Shown here in pieces: positions 1-5,726 of a DNA stretch of 5,728 nucleotides; the first letter of the stretch is position 1, and every line of letters begins with the position of its first letter. This stretch comes from JAWXTP01 sp044433415 (GTDB lineage Bacteria > Bacteroidota > Bacteroidia > Bacteroidales > Rikenellaceae), in NCBI GenBank assembly GCA_044433415.1, contig JAWXTP010000164.1, forward strand, positions 1-5,728, given 5' to 3'. The notes beneath the pieces were generated by a model. It was given only the letters and a program-made list of their open reading frames with translations, was not told where the DNA came from and did no database searches. The position numbers and the translations under genes were made by a program.

Positions 1-57
1 ATCTTTCCAACAATCTTTCCAACAATCTTTCCAACAATCTTTCCAACAATCTTTCCA
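1..57. repeat. 12-bp perfect tandem repeat, 4.75 copies
   Basis: The unit ATCTTTCCAACA repeats four times without a mismatch and then for nine more bases, and the array may continue beyond the left edge. The period is a multiple of three, so any frame through it gives a four-residue repeat (IFPT, SFQQ or LSNN on plus; GKIV on one minus frame). No gene is clearly attached: plus frames stop at 71-73 and 85-87, and a third runs on into AT-rich DNA. It directly abuts the CGCTTGTCGC motif at 58-67. I read it as an intergenic minisatellite. It could instead be the 3' end of a gene lying outside the window. Confidence 0.95.
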
Positions 58-88
58 CGCTTGTCGCACCTAACACCCAATACCTGAA
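58..88. repeat. GCGACAAGCG-core sequence with short ACC-phased repeats
   Basis: Positions 58-67 read CGCTTGTCGC, the same 10-mer that forms the inner core of the large inverted repeat at 3519-3663. After it come three degenerate 7-mers beginning with ACC (68-74, 75-81, 82-88). In the inverted repeat the same core is likewise followed by short-period ACCC-containing units, there at 10 bp. This looks like a half or degenerate member of the same repeat family. The match is short, so relatedness is an inference. Confidence 0.35.
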
Positions 89-145
89 TTTCAGAGCCTA
101 TAATTACTTAAATTACAAATTAAATTTAAATAAATTGATTTTCTA

Positions 146-177
146 TTTGTTTGTTTAAGGGATATTTTATACATTTG
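146..177 (+). promoter_or_regulatory. Bacteroidota-type promoter P1 for the propeller operon
   Basis: TTTG at 146-149 is followed after 20 bp by TACATTTG at 170-177, a perfect match to the TAnnTTTG -7 box. This is the arrangement expected for the primary sigma factor of Bacteroidota. Transcription would start near 183-186, giving a leader of about 48 nt before the ATG at 233. No comparable box pair was found in the two spacers between the propeller genes, so this promoter could serve all three. Confidence 0.7.
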
Positions 178-203
178 TAAAATTAATCATACAGATAGAT
201 TTG
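174..203 (+). promoter_or_regulatory. Possible second, overlapping promoter P2
   Basis: TAGATTTG at 196-203 is a second perfect TAnnTTTG match. The TTTG inside the P1 -7 box (174-177) lies 18 bp upstream and could act as its -33 element. If both are used, the operon has nested promoters with starts about 25 bp apart. In such AT-rich DNA one of the two could be a chance match, and P1 has the better spacing. Confidence 0.4.
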
Positions 204-232
204 ATATTGTAAATAATTATAAATTTAAATAT

Positions 233-1264
233 ATGAAGATATTTATTAGCACTCTATTCACACTATTCCTTGTCGGAAGCCAATTTACAAGTGAAGCAAA
301 AACTTTAGACGGATTATTTACGAAGGAAATTAAAGTTAAAGTATCAAAATTGTCAATTCTTCCAGATGGTATGCCTATGACTGGTTCAGTGATATTGACT
401 TTAGATAAGCATCTTATAATTACGGCTGTCGGATTGCCAAAAACACTATACGTATTTGATTTAGAAGAGAATAAGTACGTTTACAACTTATTTACTTATG
501 GAAGAGGACACAAAGAGATACTTTGGCCGTCATCAGTAGGAGCACATGATAAAGGATTAATGTTGACGGTAAATAGAACAATTATTATAGTTGATAGTTT
601 ATATAAGAACTGTGATAGAGGGCAGTGGAACGTAAAAAACTTAGACCCAACACTTACATTTCTATCAACGACTAAGCTAAAAGATGAATCCTATGTAGCG
701 GCTGGATTTTGGCAAGACTCTAAATCGCCATTTGTTCTTTTGGATAAAGACTTTAGAGTTTTACAATATTTTGATGACTATCCTTATAAAAACAATGATG
801 ATTATAGAGGTTGTGATTTAGCTATGGCGACGCAAGGTCATCTAGTTTCTTATGAGAATAAGTTTTCATTTGCATCATCGTATGGACATATTATAAAATT
901 TTTTGAATTAGAAAATTCTAAAATCATTAAGAAGAAGGAGTATATTTTTGAGGTGCCAAAATTCAAATCTATAAGTACTACAAACACGACTGCTGTTGGA
1001 GTAGATAAAAACACCCCATTAGGAGCATTCCCGGGGACAGCTTCAAAAAATACATATTTCTTTCTTTACGGCATTGGGGTATATCAACCTAGAATTAGGG
1101 GCGGAAATATAATCTATTGTTTTGATCACAATGGTGAACCTAAGCAGAAAATAATTCTAGACGTGAAAATAGAAGGAATTAACTATTCAGAAAAATATAA
1201 TTGTTTAATTGGAGTTGGTGAGGATGAAGATGGAGAATACCAAATATATAAAATTCTGTTATAA
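233..1264 (+). CDS. Secreted six-bladed beta-propeller-like protein, copy 1
   Basis: This encodes a 343-residue exported protein. Residues 1-22 form a signal peptide (MK start, hydrophobic 3-14) with a likely signal peptidase I site after SEA at 20-22. There is no lipobox cysteine, although many BF3164-like relatives are lipoproteins. The mature part looks like a six-bladed propeller of the TolB-like/BF3164 type. It has repeated strand motifs ending in acidic turns (LYVFDLE 72-78, FVLLDKDF 167-174, IIYCFDHNGE 293-302) and the signature GRGHKE at 90-95, where relatives commonly have a G-x-G-P-x-E form. The C-terminus has an acidic GEDEDGE at 329-335. Cysteines are at 127, 194, 296 and 324, and Cys194 is unique to this copy. 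It is the first gene of a three-gene array, 54 bp before copy 2, with a promoter upstream. Ligand and role are unknown. The fold is recognised by motif pattern only, without a profile search. Confidence 0.85.
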   Translation: MKIFISTLFTLFLVGSQFTSEAKTLDGLFTKEIKVKVSKLSILPDGMPMTGSVILTLDKHLIITAVGLPKTLYVFDLEENKYVYNLFTYGRGHKEILWPSSVGAHDKGLMLTVNRTIIIVDSLYKNCDRGQWNVKNLDPTLTFLSTTKLKDESYVAAGFWQDSKSPFVLLDKDFRVLQYFDDYPYKNNDDYRGCDLAMATQGHLVSYENKFSFASSYGHIIKFFELENSKIIKKKEYIFEVPKFKSISTTNTTAVGVDKNTPLGAFPGTASKNTYFFLYGIGVYQPRIRGGNIIYCFDHNGEPKQKIILDVKIEGINYSEKYNCLIGVGEDEDGEYQIYKILL

Positions 1265-1325
1265 CTTATAAAATCAATTATTCCCCTCCTAAATTTTAAC
1301 TACTTAAATTACTTGCAAATGAAAT
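1265..1325. repeat. Duplicated intergenic spacer, first copy
   Basis: The first 18 bases after the stop codon of copy 1 (1265-1282) are identical to those after copy 2. The last 23 bases through the start codon of copy 2 (1303-1325) are identical to those before copy 3. Between these blocks, this spacer has about 15 bp that the second one lacks. No Shine-Dalgarno sequence, promoter box pair or hairpin terminator is visible, which fits read-through transcription. Confidence 0.85.
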
Positions 1326-2350
1326 CATTATTAATTCTATTTTTGACTATTGCTTTGACTGGAAGCCAATTTACAAGCGAAGCAAAAACTTTAGACGAGC
1401 TATTTACGAAGAAAATTAAAGTTAAAGTGTCCAAATTGTCAATTCTGCCTGATGAACCACCTATATATGGTTCAAGGATATTGACTTTAGATAAGCACCT
1501 TATAATTACAACTGTTGGATTGCCAAAAACTCTATATGTATTTGATTTAGAAAAAAATAAGTACCTTTACGGCTTGTTCACTTTTGGAAGAGGACACAAA
1601 GAGATACTTTGGCCATCATCAGTAGGGGTACATGATAAAGGGTTAATATTGACGGTAAATAGAACAATTATTGTAGTTGATAGTTTATATAAAAACTGTG
1701 ATAGAGGGCAGTGGAACGTAACAAACATAGATCCTGCGCTTTCATTTATTGAAATGACTAAGTTAAAAGATGAATACTATGTTGCGAATGGATCTTGGCT
1801 AGATTCTAAAGCGCAATTTGCTCTTTTAAATAAAGATTTCAGAGTTTTGCAATATTTTGATGACTATCCTTATAAAAATATTGATGATTATAGAGGTGGT
1901 GATTTAGCTATGGCAACACAAGGTCGCTTGGTTTCTTACGGGAATAAATTTTCATTTGCAACATCGAGCGGATGTATAATAAAATTTTTCGAACTAGAAA
2001 ACTCTAAAATTATTAAAAAGAAGGAGTATATTTTTGATGTGCCAAAGTTTAGATCTATAAGTGATGAAACAAGAACTGCTGTTCTTGTAGATAAAAACAC
2101 CCCTAATGGAGTGATAGCAGGAGCGGCTTCAAAAGATACATATTTCTTTCTTTACCGTCCAGGGAGATACGGAGATAAAGTAATAGGTGGAAATACTATC
2201 TATTGTTTTGATCATGACGGTGAACCTAAACAGAAAATAATTTTAAATGTAGAATTAAGAGGACTTACCTATTCAGAAAAATACAACTGTTTGTTTGGGA
2301 CTGGTGAGGATGAAGACGGAGAATACCAAATATATAAAATTCTGTTATAA
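1319..2350 (+). CDS. Secreted six-bladed beta-propeller-like protein, copy 2
   Basis: This is a 343-residue paralogue of the preceding gene and aligns to it without gaps. I start it at ATG 1319. The in-frame TTG at 1313 would add only MQ, while ATG makes the signal peptide match copy 1 residue for residue in length, with SEA again at 20-22. The propeller landmarks are kept: LYVFDLE 72-78, GRGHKE 90-95, the CDRGQW segment, IIKFFELENSK, the YCFDHDGEP turn and the C-terminal GEDEDGE. Differences from copy 1 cluster at residues 46-53 (EPPIYGSR against GMPMTGSV) and 248-292, probably loops on one face of the propeller. The rest, including most strand residues, is conserved, which argues that the gene is functional and under selection. 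It is probably co-transcribed with copies 1 and 3. Ligand is unknown. Confidence 0.85.
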   Translation: MKSLLILFLTIALTGSQFTSEAKTLDELFTKKIKVKVSKLSILPDEPPIYGSRILTLDKHLIITTVGLPKTLYVFDLEKNKYLYGLFTFGRGHKEILWPSSVGVHDKGLILTVNRTIIVVDSLYKNCDRGQWNVTNIDPALSFIEMTKLKDEYYVANGSWLDSKAQFALLNKDFRVLQYFDDYPYKNIDDYRGGDLAMATQGRLVSYGNKFSFATSSGCIIKFFELENSKIIKKKEYIFDVPKFRSISDETRTAVLVDKNTPNGVIAGAASKDTYFFLYRPGRYGDKVIGGNTIYCFDHDGEPKQKIILNVELRGLTYSEKYNCLFGTGEDEDGEYQIYKILL

Positions 2351-2396
2351 CTTATAAAATCAATTATTAATCCCTTAAATTACTTGCAAATGAAAT
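2351..2396. repeat. Duplicated intergenic spacer, second copy
   Basis: This spacer repeats the two conserved blocks of the first one (18 bp at 2351-2368, 23 bp at 2374-2396) but joins them more closely. Both spacers end in TTGCAA directly before ATG, so the upstream TTG is a conserved leader triplet rather than a better start codon. Confidence 0.85.
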
Positions 2397-3427
2397 TATT
2401 TTCAATTATATTTTTGACCATTGCTTTGACTGGAAGCCAATTTACAAGCGAAGCAAAAACTTTAGATGAACTATTTAAGAAAGAAGTTAATGTTAAAGTA
2501 TCAAAATTGTCAATTCTTCCAGATTATACTTATATATATGGTCCAGGGATATTGGCTTTAGATAAACATCTTATAATTACTGCTGTTGAGTTGCCAAAAA
2601 TTCTATACATATTTGATTTAGAGAAGAATAAGTATGTTTACGACTTGTTCACTTTGGGAAGAGGACACAAAGAAATACTTTGGCCATCATCAGTAGGGGT
2701 ACATGATAAAGGATTGAGATTGAAGGTAAATAGGACAATTATTGTAGTTGATAGTTTATATAAAAACTGTGATAGAGGGCAGTGGAACGTAACAAACATA
2801 GATCCTGCGCTTTCATTTATTGAAATGACTAAGTTAAAAGATGAATACTATGTTGCGAATGGATCTTGGCTAGACTCTAAAGCGCAATTTGCTCTTTTAA
2901 ATAAAGACTTTAGAGTTTTACAATATTTTGATGATTATCCGTATAAAAATAATGATGATTATAGTGGTGATGATTTAGCTATGGCAACACATGGTCCCTT
3001 GGTTTCTTACGGGAATAAATTTTCATTTGCAACAACGAGCGGATGTATAATAAAATTTTTCGAACTAGAAAACTCTAAAATCATTAAGAAGAAGGAGTAT
3101 ATTTTTGAGGTGCCAAAATTCAGATCTGTAAGTAATGAAACTACAATTGCTGTTCTTGTAGATAAAGAAACCTCTAAAGGAGCGAGATCTGGAGCAGCTT
3201 CAAAAGATACATATTTCTTTCTTTACGATACAGGGAAACGTGGTTCTAAGTCTAAGTCTAAAGGTACAAATATAATCTATTGTTTTGATCATAATGGTGA
3301 ACCTAAACAGAAAATGATTTTAAATGTAAAATTAATAGGAATTACGTATTCAGAAAAATATAACTGTTTGTTTGGTAGTGGTGAGGATGAAGACGGTGAA
3401 TTTCAAATATATAAAATTTTGTTATAA
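2390..3427 (+). CDS. Secreted six-bladed beta-propeller-like protein, copy 3 (mosaic)
   Basis: This encodes 345 residues, started at ATG 2390 so that the signal peptide matches the other two copies; TTG 2384 would add MQ. The export signal (cleavage after SEA 20-22), GRGHKE 90-95, the CDRGQW segment and the C-terminal GEDEDGE are all retained. It is two residues longer than its paralogues because of a TCTAAG hexamer repeat that encodes SKSKSK in a variable loop near residue 288. It is a mosaic: 2735-2874 is identical to copy 2, while 3074-3122 is identical to copy 1 where copy 2 differs at several sites. Residues 46-53 (YTYIYGPG) again differ from both other copies. The operon appears to end here, as 3' homology to the other copies stops at the stop codon. 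The function is probably related to copies 1 and 2 but with different loop specificity, which is inference. Confidence 0.85.
   Translation: MKLFSIIFLTIALTGSQFTSEAKTLDELFKKEVNVKVSKLSILPDYTYIYGPGILALDKHLIITAVELPKILYIFDLEKNKYVYDLFTLGRGHKEILWPSSVGVHDKGLRLKVNRTIIVVDSLYKNCDRGQWNVTNIDPALSFIEMTKLKDEYYVANGSWLDSKAQFALLNKDFRVLQYFDDYPYKNNDDYSGDDLAMATHGPLVSYGNKFSFATTSGCIIKFFELENSKIIKKKEYIFEVPKFRSVSNETTIAVLVDKETSKGARSGAASKDTYFFLYDTGKRGSKSKSKGTNIIYCFDHNGEPKQKMILNVKLIGITYSEKYNCLFGSGEDEDGEFQIYKILL
3245..3262 (+). repeat. Hexanucleotide microrepeat inside copy 3
   Basis: TCTAAG occurs twice and is followed by TCTAAA, encoding SK three times. The paralogues lack it, and it accounts for the two extra residues. 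The period is a multiple of three, so gain or loss of units by slippage would keep the frame and only change the length and charge of a loop. Confidence 0.8.
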
Positions 3428-3700
3428 TTATTGATAATGTTTTATGTTTTTTAGTGGTGTGAGGTTAGTGTAAGACGTGGAAATATAGGGTAGTACTGCT
3501 GAGTCCTGATAAAGTTGCCTGGGTCAAGCTGGGTCAGACAGGGTCGAATAGGGTCGCGACAAGCGATTAAAAATTTATAGAAATAATCATAAAATATTGT
3601 AACTTTAGTCATCTAGTCGCTTGTCGCGACCCTGCTTGACCCTGCCTGACCCAGTTGACCCAGTAGTATATCAATAATAAGAAATACAAGTTTTCAGTTT
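3428..3700. other. Intergenic region between convergent transcription units
   Basis: No coding sequence is evident in these 273 bp. The plus-strand propeller operon and the minus-strand recN both end here. The main content is the large inverted repeat at 3519-3663 with a decaying 10-bp array to its left. At 3464-3483 there is also a degenerate resemblance to the minus strand of 52-74: GTTAG, then TG, then CGTGGAAA, with gaps between. No hairpin followed by a T-run is seen next to either stop codon. Confidence 0.8.
3519..3663. repeat. Large REP-like inverted repeat with phased GGGTC units
   Basis: The left arm (3519-3566) and right arm (3617-3663) are reverse complements apart from about four mismatches and one gap. 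The innermost 17 bp (3550-3566 and 3617-3633, AGGGTCGCGACAAGCGA) are perfect, and the AT-rich spacer is 50 bp. GGGTC starts at 3521, 3531, 3541 and 3551. In the other arm GACCC starts at 3628, 3638, 3648 and 3657. The 8-bp palindrome GTCGCGAC lies in each arm (3553-3560, 3623-3630). The arms are much richer in GC than their surroundings. As RNA the region could form a very long hairpin on either strand and might insulate or terminate the convergent transcripts, but no U-tract follows. It could be a REPIN-like or MITE-like nonautonomous element, or a binding array for a protein. Confidence 0.9.
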
Positions 3701-5353
3701 TTAAATATTTAAAAGTTGTTTCGCTTGTTCTAAGGCAGCGCTAGTAACACCCTTACCACTTAGCATAGAAGCAATGTGTTCTATGCGTTTTTCAGTGTCT
3801 AATTTTGTTATCTTAGTGACAGTTTTACCATTGTCTATACTTTTAGATACAAAGAAATGATGTTCGCCCTTAGAGGCTACCTGAGGAAGGTGAGTAATGT
3901 TGATAACCTGTTTTGCAGCCCCTAGCTTTTCCATAATTTCTCCCATCTTGTCGGCTACATGACCAGAAACACCTGTGTCAATTTCATCAAAAATAATAGT
4001 AGGTAAGCTCTTATGTGCTGCCATTATAGCTTTAAGAGTTAACATTAATCTTGACATCTCACCGCCAGAAGCTACCTTGTCTATCTTTTCTAAAACACCG
4101 CCCTCATTGGCACTAAACATAAAACGAACTATGTTCTGACCACTGCTATTAAGTTCGTCTAGAGTGTCAATCTCTATTTGTAAACGAGAACCTGACATGC
4201 CTAAATCTTTCAGCTGACTTATTACCTCTTTCTCTATTTTAGGAATTACACTTTTTCGTCTTTTTTCTAACTTTTCAGCAAGAGATTTTAATTCTGTAAA
4301 TTTAAGGTCTAATCGTTTTTGACAATCTGTGATTAAATCTTCTGAGTTGTCTATATCTTCTAGTTTGACCTCTAGCTCTTGTTTTATTTGTATTAATTCA
4401 GCGTCTGAGTCAACATGAAATCGTTGCTCTAAAGAGTAAATTGTGTTTAGACGGTATTCGATGGACTCTAGTTCCCTAGGGTCAGAAACAGCATCATCCG
4501 CCATGTTACTTATTTCTCTATTTATATCTTTTACCTCTTCTATTGAGCTTTCTAATCTTTCGTATATCTCCGATGTATAACTTGATAGTTCGCTAATTTC
4601 TGAAAGACTATTCAGCGCATGTTTTAAGTTTACTAAAACAGATTCTTCATTTTCTGATAAATAATTACCAGCATCATATAGCGATTTTTTGATAAGCTCA
4701 GCGTTGGCAAGTATGCTTTGTTGTTCTTCTAATTCAGATTTTTCGCCTTCTTTTAAGTTTGCTTCCTCTAGTAAGTCATACTGATAACGGAGAAAATCTT
4801 CCTCTTTTTTTGCCTCTATAGCGGCATTCTTAAGAGTTGCTAATTCGGATTTAATAACTTGAAATTCTGAGTATAAACCTTTATAGTTGTTTATGTATTT
4901 ATTGTTTTCTGCTACACAGTCAAGGACTTCCATCTGGAAGGCATTAGACCCTACTAAAAGGGTTTGGTGTTGTGAGTGTATATCTATAAGACAATCAGAA
5001 ATAGCTTTTAGCTGTGATAATTGAACGGGTAAATCGTTGATATAAGCACGGCTTTTCCCACTAGAAGATATAACTCTCCTTATTATAGTATAATCTTCAT
5101 AATCAAGTTCTAGTTCCTCAAATAGAGACTCCATATTATATCCAATACAGTTGAATGTAGCCTCAATGATACAATTTTTTGCGCCATTGACAGAACTAGA
5201 GTCTGCTCGAGAGCCTTTCAGTAAAGATAAAGCTCCTAGAAGTATGGATTTTCCTGCTCCTGTTTCTCCTGTTATAATGTTTAGACCATTTTCAAAATCA
5301 ATATCAAGAAAGTCTATTAAAACATAATTTTCAATATGAAGTTTAGTAATCAT
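3701..5353 (-). CDS. recN: DNA repair protein RecN
   Basis: RecN is a cytoplasmic SMC-like ATPase that acts early in recombinational repair of DNA double-strand breaks, holding DNA ends together and aiding RecA. All hallmarks are present over 550 residues, a normal length for the family. The Walker A motif is GETGAGKS at 29-36. GKSRAYIND lies at 99-107 and the DIHSQHQ motif at 124-130. A long coiled-coil arm runs from about 150 to 385, shorter than in true SMC proteins. The C-terminal half has the ABC signature SGGEMSR at 429-435, Walker B IIFDEID around D456-E457, and the switch histidine H488 in ITHLPQVAS. I start at ATG 5353, giving MITKLHIENYVLID, the usual RecN N-terminus. The frame is open up to TTG 5404, but those 17 extra residues do not look like RecN. 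It is convergent with the propeller operon and has no visible functional tie to it. Confidence 0.96.
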   Translation of the reverse strand: MITKLHIENYVLIDFLDIDFENGLNIITGETGAGKSILLGALSLLKGSRADSSSVNGAKNCIIEATFNCIGYNMESLFEELELDYEDYTIIRRVISSSGKSRAYINDLPVQLSQLKAISDCLIDIHSQHQTLLVGSNAFQMEVLDCVAENNKYINNYKGLYSEFQVIKSELATLKNAAIEAKKEEDFLRYQYDLLEEANLKEGEKSELEEQQSILANAELIKKSLYDAGNYLSENEESVLVNLKHALNSLSEISELSSYTSEIYERLESSIEEVKDINREISNMADDAVSDPRELESIEYRLNTIYSLEQRFHVDSDAELIQIKQELEVKLEDIDNSEDLITDCQKRLDLKFTELKSLAEKLEKRRKSVIPKIEKEVISQLKDLGMSGSRLQIEIDTLDELNSSGQNIVRFMFSANEGGVLEKIDKVASGGEMSRLMLTLKAIMAAHKSLPTIIFDEIDTGVSGHVADKMGEIMEKLGAAKQVINITHLPQVASKGEHHFFVSKSIDNGKTVTKITKLDTEKRIEHIASMLSGKGVTSAALEQAKQLLNI

Positions 5354-5421
5354 AGAGTGTAAAAAGTTAGTTTTTCTGATGTATTCAGTATTACAAAGAA
5401 ACAACTTTATTTTCCAAAAAA

Positions 5422-5451
5422 CAAATCTATATAAATAATATCAATATGAAA
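5422..5451 (-). promoter_or_regulatory. Probable recN promoter
   Basis: On the minus strand TAGATTTG (5429-5422) matches the TAnnTTTG -7 box. TTTC (5451-5448), an imperfect -33 element, lies 18 bp upstream. Transcription would begin near 5414-5416, leaving a leader of about 60 nt before ATG 5353. That position also argues against the TTG at 5404 as the start. No LexA-like operator was recognised. Confidence 0.5.
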
Positions 5452-5710
5452 ATTTTGAATTGCACGAGGTGGGATATAAATAATTTATTTTTATTAGTTT
5501 CAATGTTAACTTGTATGGTTGTCGCGGTTAAAAGTATGCTAACTTGTGATTATTTATGATATAATTTACTGAATATGTATAATATGTGCAATATTGTATA
5601 TTTTGTTGTTTACTACATGACAAAAATTCAAAAAAACCTCATAAATATATGAAATTCAATTAAATAAGTGTCTTAAAAATTTGTATAAGTCCCTGATTTT
5701 CAGTATCTTT

Positions 5711-5726
5711 ATAGTTTAAAAACTAT
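5711..5726. repeat. Short inverted repeat ATAGTTT-AA-AAACTAT
   Basis: Two 7-bp arms (5711-5717 and 5720-5726) are perfectly complementary around two bases. Being so AT-rich and tightly spaced, it is a poor RNA hairpin and more like a protein-binding dyad. It could also be a chance palindrome. Its context is cut off by the window end. Confidence 0.5.

Larger units (their letters stand above)
233..3427 (+). repeat. Tandem triplication of a propeller gene plus spacer (~1.07 kb unit)
   Basis: Three homologous genes lie head to tail with partly identical spacers, so the duplicated unit was gene plus spacer. Homology stops at the stop codon of copy 3. Before copy 1 it is reduced to a 12-base match (TACTTAAATTAC, 105-116 versus 1301-1312). 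Copies 2 and 3 share a 140-bp identical block (1664-1803 and 2735-2874). Such an array is prone to copy-number change and gene conversion by homologous recombination. Confidence 0.9.

Noticed and set aside
1..57. CRISPR array
   Set aside because: The units are 12 bp, directly adjacent, and have no spacers.
121..231. TAAATTTAAATA direct repeats (121-132, 220-231) around the promoter region
   Set aside because: The matched 12-mer is made only of A and T in very AT-rich DNA, so chance is a sufficient explanation.
1265..1318. Separate promoter or terminator in the spacer before copy 2
   Set aside because: No TTTG / TAnnTTTG pair and no stable hairpin are visible. The sequence is explained by duplication of the gene unit.
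3521..3661. CRISPR-like or replication-origin iterons
   Set aside because: Repeats of 5-10 bp in mirrored arms are too short and inverted for CRISPR. No replication initiator gene or DnaA box cluster is nearby, so an origin is not supported.
3519..3663. Classical intrinsic terminator for the propeller operon or recN
   Set aside because: The hairpin potential is large, but neither arm is followed by a T-run on the strand concerned, and the loop would be about 50 nt. Terminator or insulator activity remains only a possibility.
5354..5404. N-terminal extension of RecN by 17 residues
   Set aside because: The longest frame starts at TTG 5404, but the family begins near MITKLHIENY, encoded from ATG 5353. 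The likely -7 box at 5422-5429 would leave almost no leader before the TTG.
5570..5600. Hairpin AATAT-GTGCA-ATATT upstream of recN
   Set aside because: The arms are five A/T bases, which is too weak and too likely by chance to call a regulatory structure.
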